A DNA stretch of 64,000 nt from Streptomyces sp. A0642 (lineage in GTDB: Bacteria; Actinomycetota; Actinomycetes; Streptomycetales; Streptomycetaceae), in contig NZ_SSBL01000008.1 in NCBI RefSeq assembly GCF_004795105.1, forward strand, positions 124,001-188,000, in the 5' to 3' direction. Below, in pieces: positions 8,214 through 19,324 of this stretch. Under the pieces are notes generated by a model that worked only from the letters and a program-made list of their open reading frames with translations, made no database searches and was not told the DNA's origin. Within the stretch, counting starts at the first letter, position 1; each line of letters opens with the position of its first letter. A program made the position numbers and the translations under genes.

Positions 8214-9047
8214 ATGTCTCGCCCTGGGAACACCACACACGTCACGGACAGCACAGACAGCGGCAGCACACACGAAGGTGCTGCTACGACGGAAGGCCGA
8301 TCTGATCGTGGTCAGCCGCGTCCCAGCGGGCTTGAAAACACACGGATGCCGTCAGCAGCCGAGCGCACACGAACTCTCGTACAGAGTACCTGCTCCGCGG
8401 TGCTGCTCATCCCCGGGCTGGAGTCGGCGGGCTCGGACACGCTGATGCCGCTGTCCCGGACCGTGGGCCCGGAGGGTGATCTCTTCCTGGAACTCCCGGC
8501 TGATTCCCCGGCCGTACGAGCCGCGTCCACGGCCCAGGACGACGAGCTGGAGGCCGTGCTGGAGATCACGGACGTCGCCCCGGTCTCCGTACCGCACCGG
8601 GTGCGCGGCCGGGCCCGCGTCAGCGGCCGGCTCACCTCCGTACCCGGGATGGCGGCCCCCGGGCGGATGCTGCTGCGGCTGGAGACGGACGAGGCCCATC
8701 TCGAGGACCTCTGGGGCGCCGGGGCGGTCCGGCCGCAGGAGCTGCGGGACGCGGCCGCCGATCCGCTCGCCGGGCACGAGGCGGAACTGCTGCAGCACCT
8801 GCACGCGGCCCACGGCGAACGGCTGGGGGCCCTGTGCGAGCTGCTCGGCGAACGGGGGGCACGGGCCGGCGCGGGCAGCCGGCCGTCGGTCGTGCCGGTC
8901 GCGCTGGACCGGCACGGGCTGCGCGTCCGCTTCTTCGAGCGGAGCGGGCCCTGCTTCGACGCCCGCTTCGAGTTCCCCGAGCCGGTGCGCGACATGACGG
9001 AGCTGCGCCATGCCATGCGCACGCTCTTCGACGCCGCCACGCGCTGA
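8214..9047 (+). CDS. DUF2470 domain protein, probable heme/iron-utilisation protein under iron-box control
   Basis: A 277-residue protein starting at ATG 8214 with AAGGAG 6-11 bases upstream. Residues 1-50 are Ser/Thr-rich and probably disordered. Residues about 55-175 resemble the split-barrel (FMN-binding-like) half of HugZ-type proteins (VHRVRGRARVSGRLTSVPG; APGRMLLRLETDEAHLED). The C-terminal third is DUF2470: ADPLAGHEAELLQHLHAAH, then LDRHGLRVRFFE and RDMTELRHAMRTLFDAA. In HugZ-like proteins this combination binds or degrades heme. The iron box directly upstream supports an iron role. No heme-oxygenase activity can be claimed from sequence alone. Confidence 0.82.
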   Translation: MSRPGNTTHVTDSTDSGSTHEGAATTEGRSDRGQPRPSGLENTRMPSAAERTRTLVQSTCSAVLLIPGLESAGSDTLMPLSRTVGPEGDLFLELPADSPAVRAASTAQDDELEAVLEITDVAPVSVPHRVRGRARVSGRLTSVPGMAAPGRMLLRLETDEAHLEDLWGAGAVRPQELRDAAADPLAGHEAELLQHLHAAHGERLGALCELLGERGARAGAGSRPSVVPVALDRHGLRVRFFERSGPCFDARFEFPEPVRDMTELRHAMRTLFDAATR

Positions 9048-9112
9048 GAGCCACGCGGGCACGGGGAGTGCGCACCAGGCGTCGCAGCCGGGCCGCACCG
9101 CGCGGACACGGC

Positions 9113-10498
9113 CTACGGGCCGTCCGGCGCGCTCGCACCGCCGTCGGTGTCCGGACGGCCCAGACGCTCGCGGACCCGGTCGGCCACGTCCGCGTAGCGC
9201 GCCTCGGCGCCGTAACGGGTGGGCCGGTAGTAGCGCTTGTCGCGCACGGCGTCCGGGGCGTACTGCTGGGCGGCGATCCCGCCGGGGACGTCGTGCGGGT
9301 AGACGTAACCCTGCGCGTGGCCGAGCTTGGCGGCGCCCTTGTAGTGACCGTCACGCAGATGGGCCGGGACCGGTCCGGCCAGCCCCTTCCGTACGTCGTC
9401 CTGGGCGGCGGAGATCGCCAGCGTCGCCGCGTTCGACTTCGGGGCGAGGGCCAGCGCGATGGTGGCGTGGCTGAGGGTGAGCGCCGCTTCGGGGAAGCCG
9501 ATCATCGCCACCGCCTGGGCCGCAGCGACCGCGGTGGGCAGCGCCGTGGGGTCGGCGAGGCCGATGTCCTCGCTGGCGGAGATCATCAGCCGGCGGGCGA
9601 TGAACCGGGGGTCCTCCCCCGCCTCGATCATCCGGGCCAGGTAGTGCAGCGCCGCGTCGACGTCGGAGCCGCGGATCGACTTGATCAGCGCGCTCGCCAC
9701 GTCGTAGTGCTGGTCGCCGTCCCGGTCGTACTTCACGGCCGCCCGGTCGACGGTCTCCTCCAGGGTGAGGAGGGTGATCTCCTCCTCCTGCTTGGACAGC
9801 GCGGCGCCGGCCGCCGCCTCCAGGGCCGTCAGCGCCCGGCGCGCGTCGCCCCCGGCGATGCGCAGCAGATGCTCCTCCGCGTCCTCGGGCAGCGTCACCG
9901 CGTCGCGGAGTCCGCGCTCGTCGGTCAGGGCCCGGCGCAGCAGACCGCGCAGATCGTCGTCGGTCAGCGACTCCAGCGTCAGCAGCAGCGAGCGCGACAG
10001 GAGCGGGGAGATGATCGAGAAGTAGGGATTCTCGGTGGTCGCGGCGATCAGCGTGACCCAGCGGTTCTCCACGGCGGGGAGCAGGGAGTCCTGCTGTGCC
10101 TTGGAGAAGCGGTGGATCTCGTCGAGGAAGAGGACGGTCTCCTTGCCGTAGCCGCCGGTGGCGCGACGGGCGCTCTCGATGACGGCCCGCACTTCCTTGA
10201 CGCCCGCGGTGATCGCGGAGAGCTCGACGAATCGTTTGTTCGTCGCCTTGCTGACCACGTACGCCAGGGTCGTCTTCCCGATGCCGGGCGGGCCCCAGAG
10301 GATCACCGACGAAGGGCCGGCCGGGCCCCCGCTCCCGTCACCGACGAGGCGGCGCAGGGGCGAGCCCGGCTTGAGCAGATGCTGCTGGCCCACGACCTCG
10401 TCGAGGGTACGCGGACGCATCCGGACAGCGAGGGGGCTGCTGGACGGGTCCTTCTCCTGGCGGTCTTCGGCAGCTGCGGTAAAGAGGTCGGGCTCCAC
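9113..10498 (-). CDS. rarA: Replication-associated recombination protein A (RarA/MgsA AAA+ ATPase)
   Basis: A 461-residue protein of the RarA/MgsA/WHIP family, which acts at stalled replication forks with SSB. It has LAVRMRPRTLDEVVGQQHLL, Walker A WGPPGIGKTT, Walker B VLFLDEIHRFSKAQQD, sensor 1 LIAATTENPYF and the arginine finger region SPLLSRSLL. The C-terminal tetramerisation part ends with the conserved LGHAQGYVYPHDVPGG and YYRPTRYG. GTG 10498 (VEPDLFTAAAEDRQ) gives the usual N-terminus. ATG 10528 in the same frame would add ten residues and cannot be excluded. It is convergent with the DUF2470 gene. Confidence 0.94.
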   Translation of the reverse strand: MEPDLFTAAAEDRQEKDPSSSPLAVRMRPRTLDEVVGQQHLLKPGSPLRRLVGDGSGGPAGPSSVILWGPPGIGKTTLAYVVSKATNKRFVELSAITAGVKEVRAVIESARRATGGYGKETVLFLDEIHRFSKAQQDSLLPAVENRWVTLIAATTENPYFSIISPLLSRSLLLTLESLTDDDLRGLLRRALTDERGLRDAVTLPEDAEEHLLRIAGGDARRALTALEAAAGAALSKQEEEITLLTLEETVDRAAVKYDRDGDQHYDVASALIKSIRGSDVDAALHYLARMIEAGEDPRFIARRLMISASEDIGLADPTALPTAVAAAQAVAMIGFPEAALTLSHATIALALAPKSNAATLAISAAQDDVRKGLAGPVPAHLRDGHYKGAAKLGHAQGYVYPHDVPGGIAAQQYAPDAVRDKRYYRPTRYGAEARYADVADRVRERLGRPDTDGGASAPDGP

Positions 10499-10570
10499 GT
10501 TTCGAAGCCTATGCCACCGCACTGACATCCCTGCCGGGCCCGTCCGGCCCGGCAGCGGGGAGGAGGCCGG

Positions 10571-11206
10571 TCAGCTGGTCCAGAAGTCCCACCAGCGGGT
10601 CAGGATCAGCATGCCGATGATCCCGATCCACAGGACCGGGGGCACCCAGTGGAACTCGGTGAGCCCGTTGCGCAGCCAGCTCGGCGCGGGAATGATCCGG
10701 TGCTTGATGTTGTGCGTGGTGACGTAGCAGAACATGAGGATCGTGGCGACCCAGGCCAGGCAGCACCACAGGCACAGCGAGTTGATGTTGTACAGCGACT
10801 GGTACTGGAGCCAGGTGCAGAAACCGACGCCGAACAGCGTGCCGGCGTTCATCCCCAGCCAGTACCAGCTGCGGAAGCGCGCCCCGGCGAGCAGCGCCAG
10901 ACCGATCCCGATGATCACGGGGTAGGCCGCCAGACCGAGCATGGGGTTCGGGAAGCCGAAGGCCGCGGCCTGCTCGCTCTTCATGATGTTGCCGCAGGCC
11001 ACCACCGGGTTGAGACTGCAGCCCGGAACGAAGCTGGGGTCCTCCAGCAGCTTGAACTTGTCGATGGTGATGACCCAGGCGGCGAGGAGTCCGGCAGCGC
11101 CCGTGACGACGAGCAGCAGTGCCAGCGCGCGACTGCCGCCGATGGTCCTCTTCCCGCCGGCCTCGTCCTGATCGGAGGAGGGATGGTCAACTGCTGCAGT
11201 CGTCAT
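10571..11206 (-). CDS. Vitamin K epoxide reductase (VKOR) family membrane protein
   Basis: A 211-residue polytopic protein with about five membrane helices. The redox-active CLWC motif is present (SLCLWCCLAW), with the upstream loop cysteine pair CSLNPVVACG. These are the four cysteines of bacterial VKOR homologues, which reoxidise DsbA-like partners in actinobacteria using quinones. No thioredoxin domain is fused, although a DsbA-like protein is encoded far away at 57.8 kb. The N-terminal 25 residues are polar. ATG 11206 is preceded by GGAACGG. Confidence 0.9.
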   Translation of the reverse strand: MTTAAVDHPSSDQDEAGGKRTIGGSRALALLLVVTGAAGLLAAWVITIDKFKLLEDPSFVPGCSLNPVVACGNIMKSEQAAAFGFPNPMLGLAAYPVIIGIGLALLAGARFRSWYWLGMNAGTLFGVGFCTWLQYQSLYNINSLCLWCCLAWVATILMFCYVTTHNIKHRIIPAPSWLRNGLTEFHWVPPVLWIGIIGMLILTRWWDFWTS

Positions 11207-11521
11207 ATCGCCGTTCCGTCAGTGAGTGGCCTGCTGGGGCACGGACATTGTGCCGTACGGGCGCACCGGCCTTCCGTTCGATGCACATAAAAACGTGCGC
11301 GCGAGTGGGGCCCGTCCTGGCCCGGAACGAGGCGGTGCCGGGCCGTCGTCACCGTGTCGAGGGGGTCTGCCCGCTTCCTAAATCGGAGGCCGGGTCACTC
11401 GTGGGCGTCCATCCCGCCCCGGCCGAAACCACCCGGCGGGATGAAGGGGCGCTCGCCGGGTTGACGGCCGCGGGGACGGGACGTCGCGGGCGGGCGCTGC
11501 GGCCCGCCCGCGACGGCTGTT
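11207..11521. other. Intergenic region between the VKOR gene and hisS (315 bp)
   Basis: Both flanking genes are on the minus strand. Apart from the hisS terminator at 11483-11514, no coding potential or RNA fold was seen. The part next to the VKOR gene must hold its promoter. A CACAAT hexamer near 11245-11250 on the minus strand is the best -10 candidate, but no convincing -35 accompanies it. Confidence 0.4.
11483..11514 (-). terminator. hisS terminator hairpin
   Basis: A perfect 13-bp stem (GTCGCGGGCGGGC / GCCCGCCCGCGAC) has a 6-nt loop and starts 8 bases after the hisS stop. No U-tract follows, as is common for streptomycete terminators. Confidence 0.75.
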
Positions 11522-12784
11522 TCACGCGAGGCGCGTGCGGACCGCCTCGGTCAGCTCGGCCAGGGGCACGGCCGTCTGCTCGCCGGACTCCATGTCCTTG
11601 AGCTGGACGACGCCCTCCGCCAGGTCGCGCTCACCGGCCACGAGGGTGAGGCGTGCGCCCGAGCGGTTGGCGCTCTTCATCGCGCCCTTGAGACCGCGGC
11701 CCCCGAACGCGAAGTCCGCGGCCACGCCCTCGCGGCGCAGCTGTGTGACGACGCCGAACAGCACGCGCCGCGCCTCCTCGCCGAGCGGGACGGCGAAGAC
11801 GCTGGTGGTGGAGGGGAGTTCGAGCTCGATGCCCTCCGCCTCCAGTGCGAGCACGGTGCGGTCGACGCCGAGCGCCCAGCCGACGGACGGCAGCGCGGGG
11901 CCGCCGATCATCTCGGAGAGGCCGTCGTAACGGCCGCCGCCGCCCACCGCCGACTGCGAGCCCAGGCCGTCGTGGACGAACTCGAAGGTGGTGCGGGTGT
12001 AGTAGTCGAGGCCGCGGACGAGCTTCTCGTCGTCCTCGTACACGACGCCTGCCGCGTTGAGCAGGTCCCGGACCTCCTCGTGGTACGCCTTGCAGGCGTC
12101 GCACAGGTAGTCGCGGAGCACGGGGGCGCCGGCCAGCTGCTTCTGGACCTCGGGGCGCTTGTCGTCGAGGACCCGCAGCGGGTTGATCTCGATGCGCCGG
12201 CGGGTCTCCTCGTCGAGTTCCAGCTCGCGCAGGAAGCCCTGGAGCGCGTCGCGGTAGACGGGCCGGCACTCCTTGTCGCCCAGCGAGTTCAGCAGAATGC
12301 GGAACTCGCGCAGCCCGAGGGCCCGGTACGCCTGGTCGGCCAGGATGATCAGTTCGGCGTCCAGGACGGGGTCCTCGGCGCCGATCGCCTCGGCGCCGAC
12401 CTGCGAGAAGTGCCTGTAGCGGCCCTTCTGCGGGCGCTCGTAGCGGTAGTACGAGCCCGAGTACCAGAGCTTGACCGGGAGATTGCCGAGCTTGTGGAGG
12501 TTGGCCTCCAGGGCGGCCCGCAGCACGGACGCGGTGCCCTCGGGGCGCAGGGCGAGCTCGGAGCCGCCCTTGGTGGTGAGGGTGTACATCTCCTTGCTCA
12601 CGATGTCGGTGGACTCGCCGACGCCGCGGGAGAAGAGGGCCACGTCCTCGAAGCCGGGCGTCTCGATGTAGCCGTAGCCGGAGTTCTTCAGCGGAGCGGA
12701 GATCGCCTCGCGCACCGCGAGGAACTTCGCGGAGTCGGGCGGGGTCAGGTCGTACGTGCCCTTGGGGGCCTTGAAGGTGCTCAC
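11522..12784 (-). CDS. hisS: Histidyl-tRNA synthetase
   Basis: A 420-residue class II synthetase of normal length. Motif 2 is ELALRPEGTASVLRAAL with YYRYERPQKGRYRHFSQVG. The histidine-binding signature appears as VRGLDYYTRTTFEFV, and motif 3 as LPSVGWALGVDRTVLAL. The C-terminal anticodon-binding domain spans about residues 330-420. The start codon at 12784 lies 13 bp after the MBL-fold gene stop, so both are probably cotranscribed. Confidence 0.97.
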   Translation of the reverse strand: MSTFKAPKGTYDLTPPDSAKFLAVREAISAPLKNSGYGYIETPGFEDVALFSRGVGESTDIVSKEMYTLTTKGGSELALRPEGTASVLRAALEANLHKLGNLPVKLWYSGSYYRYERPQKGRYRHFSQVGAEAIGAEDPVLDAELIILADQAYRALGLREFRILLNSLGDKECRPVYRDALQGFLRELELDEETRRRIEINPLRVLDDKRPEVQKQLAGAPVLRDYLCDACKAYHEEVRDLLNAAGVVYEDDEKLVRGLDYYTRTTFEFVHDGLGSQSAVGGGGRYDGLSEMIGGPALPSVGWALGVDRTVLALEAEGIELELPSTTSVFAVPLGEEARRVLFGVVTQLRREGVAADFAFGGRGLKGAMKSANRSGARLTLVAGERDLAEGVVQLKDMESGEQTAVPLAELTEAVRTRLA

Positions 12785-12797
12785 GATTTCGCTCTCG

Positions 12798-13490
12798 TCA
12801 CATTCCTCGTCGGGGCGCGTCCGCGTCCATACCGCTCAGATACGGATTGGTGGCGCGCTCGCGGCCGATGGTCGTCTGGGGGCCGTGGCCGGACAGCACC
12901 ACGGTCGAGTCGTCGAGCGGCAGGCACACGCGGGCCAGCGACTCGAGGAGCTCGGCGTGGTCGCCGCCCGGCAGGTCGGTGCGTCCGACGGAGCCGGCGA
13001 AGAGCAGGTCGCCCGAGAAGAGGACCTGCGGAACATCCGCTGCCTCGGGCATCCTGAACGTCACCGACCCCTTCGTATGGCCGGGCGCATGCGAGACGCC
13101 GAACTCCATCCCGGCGAGCAGCAGCCGCGCGCCGTCCTTCAGTTCCTTGACGTCGTCCGGCTCCCCCACCGTCAGCTCGCCCATGAGCGGCATCCCGATG
13201 GAGCGGCCGAGGGCCTTCTCCGGGTCGCTCATCATGTAGCGGTCCTCGGGGTGGATCCACGCGGGGACGTCGTGCGCGCCGCACACCGGGACGACCGAGG
13301 CGACGTGGTCGATGTGGCCGTGGGTGAGGACGACGGCGACGGGCTTCAGCCGATGCTTCTTCAGCGCTTCCTCGACCCCGGAGGCGGCCTGATGGCCCGG
13401 GTCGATGATCACGCACTCCTCACCCGCGGCGGGGGCGACCAGGTAACAGTTGGTCCCCCAGGCCCCGGCGGGGAACCCGGCAATGAGCAC
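12798..13490 (-). CDS. MBL-fold metallo-hydrolase, glyoxalase II-like
   Basis: A 230-residue single-domain metallo-beta-lactamase fold protein. Metal ligands are visible in order: VVLTHGHIDHVASV (HxHxDH), SHAPGHTKGSV, the Asp in VLFSGDLLFAGSVGR, and the final His in VLSGHGPQTTIGRE. The N-terminus (WGTNCYLVAP) matches hydroxyacylglutathione-hydrolase-like proteins. The natural substrate is not deducible, since actinomycetes use mycothiol rather than glutathione. It starts with GTG 13490, divergent from the cyclophilin gene, and probably forms an operon with hisS. Confidence 0.88.
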   Translation of the reverse strand: MLIAGFPAGAWGTNCYLVAPAAGEECVIIDPGHQAASGVEEALKKHRLKPVAVVLTHGHIDHVASVVPVCGAHDVPAWIHPEDRYMMSDPEKALGRSIGMPLMGELTVGEPDDVKELKDGARLLLAGMEFGVSHAPGHTKGSVTFRMPEAADVPQVLFSGDLLFAGSVGRTDLPGGDHAELLESLARVCLPLDDSTVVLSGHGPQTTIGRERATNPYLSGMDADAPRRGM

Positions 13491-13638
13491 GATCGTCCTT
13501 AATGGTCGTCCGACGAGAGAGGCCGGCTGCGAGGTCGCAGCAGTTCAGAGCCTACCGGCGCTCCTCATTCCACAGCTAACCCATATACGGTACGGGGCAA
13601 CCCAGGCCCGATCACACGACGTACAAGGAGATCACCCG

Positions 13639-14436
13639 GTGGTCAGCAGCGATCAGCGGCGGCGCCAGCTCGCCAGGGAGAAGTTCGAGCGGCAGCAGCA
13701 GCGCCGGGAGGACGCCCGTCGAAGGACGAGGCGGCTGACCGTCGTCATCGCCTCCGCGGTGGCCGTGGTGGCGGTCATCGGCGGTGGCACGTACTTCGCC
13801 ACCCAGGGCGACGACGGCAAGAAGGACAAGGCCGACGCGGCCGCGAGCCAGAGCCCGTCGGCGTCGCCGTCGCCCTCGGCGAGCGAGGAGAGCGCGCCCG
13901 AGCCCGCGATGAAGATCGACAAGAAGGCGACGTACACGATGTCGCTGAAGACGAGCCAGGGCGACATAGCGTTCGCGATGGACGCGTCGAAGACCCCGCA
14001 CACGACGAACTCCTTCAAGTCGCTGGCCGACAAGAAGTTCTTCGACGGCACCAAGTGCCACCGGCTCACCACCGACGGCATCTTCGTCCTGCAGTGCGGT
14101 GACCCCAAGGGCGACGGCACCGGTGGTCCCGGGTACACGATCCCCGACGAGAACCTGACGGCCCTGGGCAAGGCGGGCGCCGACGGCACGGTGACCTACC
14201 CGGCCGGCACGGTGGCGATGGCCAACACCGGCCAGGCGCACACCGGTGGCAGCCAGTTCTTCCTCGTCTACAAGGACAGCAAACTGCCGCCCAGCTACAC
14301 GCCGTTCGGCACCATGGACAAGGACTCCCTGAAGGCCGTCGAGGCCATCGGCAAGGCGGGCGTGAGCGGCGGCGGCGCCGACGGCGCCCCGAAGAAGGCC
14401 GTGAACATCACGAAGGCGGCCGTCGACAAGACGTAG
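13639..14436 (+). CDS. Membrane-anchored peptidyl-prolyl cis-trans isomerase (cyclophilin type)
   Basis: A 265-residue protein starting at GTG 13639, 8 bases after a clear AAGGAG. A coiled, basic N-terminus (RRRQLAREKFERQQQRREDA) precedes one membrane helix (residues about 32-53). A low-complexity Ser/Pro/Ala linker follows, then the cyclophilin domain (about residues 95-265). Characteristic parts are FFDGTKCHRLTTDGIFVLQCG, GPGYTIPDE, GTVAMANTGQAHTGGSQFF and the closing region YTPFGTMD. The catalytic Arg is replaced by the variant context seen in small bacterial cyclophilins (CHRL). It probably folds extracytoplasmic proteins. No lipobox was found. Confidence 0.9.
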   Translation: MVSSDQRRRQLAREKFERQQQRREDARRRTRRLTVVIASAVAVVAVIGGGTYFATQGDDGKKDKADAAASQSPSASPSPSASEESAPEPAMKIDKKATYTMSLKTSQGDIAFAMDASKTPHTTNSFKSLADKKFFDGTKCHRLTTDGIFVLQCGDPKGDGTGGPGYTIPDENLTALGKAGADGTVTYPAGTVAMANTGQAHTGGSQFFLVYKDSKLPPSYTPFGTMDKDSLKAVEAIGKAGVSGGGADGAPKKAVNITKAAVDKT

Positions 14437-14776
14437 CACGACGGGCCGGCGGTCACTCGGTGCGGCCGGACAGGACCGGCCGTCACATGAGGAGTGGGAG
14501 AAGGAAGGGGGCGGGGTGCGTGCAGCTGCAAGGCGGAGGATCGAGGCAACGCGGAGCGTGGTTGATTGACGACAACGCGGCAGATGCGCGTGCCCGGCCC
14601 CGCGACGCCGCCCCCCATGTGACGGCCGGTCCAATTTCAGCCGTGCTGAGTGCGGACAGCCGGGCGGCCCGTCGCCTAGATTGGCGTTGTGCAGGGCGGG
14701 CGCTGCCCGCCCCAGGAAACTGTGGACGATGCCAGGGGGGCGAACCCCCTCACGCGCATCAGGTGGAGGAGGCGCT
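14437..14776. other. Intergenic region upstream of the DUF349 gene (340 bp)
   Basis: No gene was seen. A TAGATT hexamer at 14677-14682 is a plausible -10, but the -35 at the right distance is poor. A small hairpin (AGGGGG / CCCCCT, loop GCGAA) at 14734-14750 lies in the presumed leader, 26 bases before the GTG. An in-frame ATG at 14729 would add 16 residues, but the GTG at 14777 has the better ribosome binding site. Confidence 0.4.
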
Positions 14777-16006
14777 GTGAGCAGCGACCCGTGGGGCCGT
14801 GTCGACGAGACAGGCACCGTGTACGTGCGTACAGCCGACGGCGAGAAGGTCGTCGGATCGTGGCAGGCCGGTTCTCCGGAGGAGGCCCTGGCCTATTTCG
14901 AGCGCAAGTACGAGGGCATTGTGGTCGAGATCGGCCTCCTCGAACGGCGGGTGAAGACCACCGACCTGTCGGCGAAGGACGCGACGACCGCCATCGAGCA
15001 CCTGCGCGGACAGGTCGAGGAGCATCACGCCGTCGGCGACCTGGACGCGCTGCGCAAGCGGCTGGACGCGCTGGTCGCGACGGTCGAGGCGCGGCGCGAG
15101 GAGCGCAAGGTCCAGAAGGCGAAGCAGACCGACGAGGCGAAGCACGCCAAGGAGGCGCTGGTCGTCGAGGCCGAGGAGCTGGCGCAGAGCGAGCAGTGGC
15201 GCTCCGCCGGTGAGCGGCTGCGCGCACTCGTCGACACGTGGAAGGGCCTGCCCCGGCTCGACCGCAAGTCGGACGACGAGCTGTGGCACCGCTTCTCGCA
15301 CGCGCGCTCGGCGTTCTCCAAGCGCCGCAAGGCCCACTTCGCCTCGCTGGACGCCCAGCGCGAGGAGGCCCGCAAGGTCAAGGAGAAGCTGGTCGCCGAG
15401 GCCGAGGCGCTCTCCGGGTCCACGGACTGGGGCACCACCGCCGCCCGCTACCGCGACCTGATGACCGACTGGAAGGCGGCCGGCCGCGCCCAGCGCGAGG
15501 CCGAGGACGATCTGTGGAACCGTTTCCGCGGCGCCCAGGACGTCTTCTTCGCCGCGCGCAGCGGGGTCTTCGCGGAGCGTGACGCGGAGCAGGGCGAGAA
15601 CCTCAAGGTCAAGGAGGAGCTCGCCGCCGAGGCCGAGAAGCTTGTGCCGGTGAAGGACCTGAAGGCGGCCAGGGCCGCGTTCCGGGCCCTCAACGAGCGC
15701 TGGGAGGCCGTCGGGCATGTGCCGCGCGACGCCCGCCCGAAGGTCGAGGGGCGGATGCAGGCGGTGGAGCGGGCGCTCCAGGAGGCCGAGGAGTCGGAGT
15801 GGCGCCGGACCAACCCGGAGGCGCGCGCCCGTGCCGAGGGTCTGACCGGGCAGCTCCAGGCGGCCGTCGACAAGCTGCGTACGCAGATCGACACCGCTCG
15901 CGCCTCGGGCAACAACGCGCGTGCCGACAAGCTGGCCCGTGAGCTGGAGGGCCGGCAGGCGCTCCTGGACCAGGCGCTCAAGGGCCTGGAGGAGTTCGGC
16001 GGCTGA
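14777..16006 (+). CDS. DUF349 domain-containing coiled-coil protein
   Basis: A 409-residue, almost entirely helical protein with GTG 14777 behind GGTGGAGGA. After an N-terminal segment (SSDPWGRVDETGTVYVRT), at least three DUF349 repeats are recognisable by their W and F anchors: SEQWRSAGERLRALVDTWKG, STDWGTTAARYRDLMTDWKA and DLKAARAAFRALNERWEAVG. Each is followed by (D/E)DxLWxRF-type helices such as EDDLWNRFRGAQDVFF. Family members include yeast/bacterial proteins of unclear role. A link to stress or nucleoid has been proposed for some, but no function can be assigned here. It is convergent with relA. Confidence 0.88.
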   Translation: MSSDPWGRVDETGTVYVRTADGEKVVGSWQAGSPEEALAYFERKYEGIVVEIGLLERRVKTTDLSAKDATTAIEHLRGQVEEHHAVGDLDALRKRLDALVATVEARREERKVQKAKQTDEAKHAKEALVVEAEELAQSEQWRSAGERLRALVDTWKGLPRLDRKSDDELWHRFSHARSAFSKRRKAHFASLDAQREEARKVKEKLVAEAEALSGSTDWGTTAARYRDLMTDWKAAGRAQREAEDDLWNRFRGAQDVFFAARSGVFAERDAEQGENLKVKEELAAEAEKLVPVKDLKAARAAFRALNERWEAVGHVPRDARPKVEGRMQAVERALQEAEESEWRRTNPEARARAEGLTGQLQAAVDKLRTQIDTARASGNNARADKLARELEGRQALLDQALKGLEEFGG

Positions 16007-16030
16007 ACCGGGCTCGGCAGGACAGGTGCC

Positions 16031-18601
<2,571 letters not shown>

Positions 18602-18700
18602 GAGCACTCCTCGTGCGGATCCGGACACCCGGAAGGGCCATCGTATCGACCCTTCGGCCGGAGCTCCCCCGGGGACGGTGAGAGCCCTCACAACGCGAAA

Positions 18701-18728
18701 CGGGCACCCGGTTGTTCCCGGGTGCCCG
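18701..18728 (-). terminator. apt terminator hairpin
   Basis: A perfect 11-bp stem (CGGGCACCCGG / CCGGGTGCCCG) has a 6-nt loop and lies 44 bases after the apt stop. TTTCG follows on the minus strand. It separates the sec-apt operon from relA, which then needs its own promoter in 18602-18700. Confidence 0.75.
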
Positions 18729-18772
18729 CCGCGGTGTGCGGGTGGCTGCGACGACCGCCGTGCGGCGGACGT

Positions 18773-19324
18773 TCAGACCGTGATCAGGGCCTCCAGCGGA
18801 GCGCCCCGGAGGTGCGGCGCCAGGCGCTCACGGCCGGACAGGAAGCCCAGCTCCATGAGGACGCAGACGCCCGCGACCGTGGCTCCGGCCCGCCGGATCA
18901 GCTCCAGCGAGGCGCCGGCGGTGCCGCCGGTGGCCAGCACGTCGTCGATGACCATGACGCGGTCGTCGGCCGACAGGTCCTCCGCGTGGACCTCGATCTC
19001 CGCGGTGCCGTACTCCAGCTCGTACGCCTGGCCGAGCGTGGCTCCCGGCAGCTTCCCGGCCTTGCGGACGGGAATGAAGCCGAGGCCGGCCTTGACCGCG
19101 ACCGGTGCGGCCAGGATGAAGCCGCGGGCCTCCAGGCCGACGATCTTCGTGGCGCCGTGCCGTACGCACAGTTCCGCGAGGGCGTCCGTGAGGGCCGTGA
19201 ACGCGACCGGGTCCGCCAGCAGCGGTGTGATGTCCTTGAACATCACGCCCGGCTTCGGGTAGTCCGCCACGTCACGGATCCGGCTGAGCAGCAGTTCCCT
19301 GGTGCTCTCGGTGGTGCTGGTCAT
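18773..19324 (-). CDS. apt: Adenine phosphoribosyltransferase
   Basis: A 183-residue enzyme that salvages adenine to AMP with PRPP. The PRPP-binding signature is VMVIDDVLATGGTAGASLEL. The N-terminal region contains YPKPGVMFKDITPLL and GLEARGFILAAPVA, both typical of Apt. ATG 19324 overlaps the secF stop (ATGA), so translation is coupled. In streptomycetes apt is regularly placed between secF and relA, and is linked to (p)ppGpp physiology only by position. Confidence 0.96.
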   Translation of the reverse strand: MTSTTESTRELLLSRIRDVADYPKPGVMFKDITPLLADPVAFTALTDALAELCVRHGATKIVGLEARGFILAAPVAVKAGLGFIPVRKAGKLPGATLGQAYELEYGTAEIEVHAEDLSADDRVMVIDDVLATGGTAGASLELIRRAGATVAGVCVLMELGFLSGRERLAPHLRGAPLEALITV

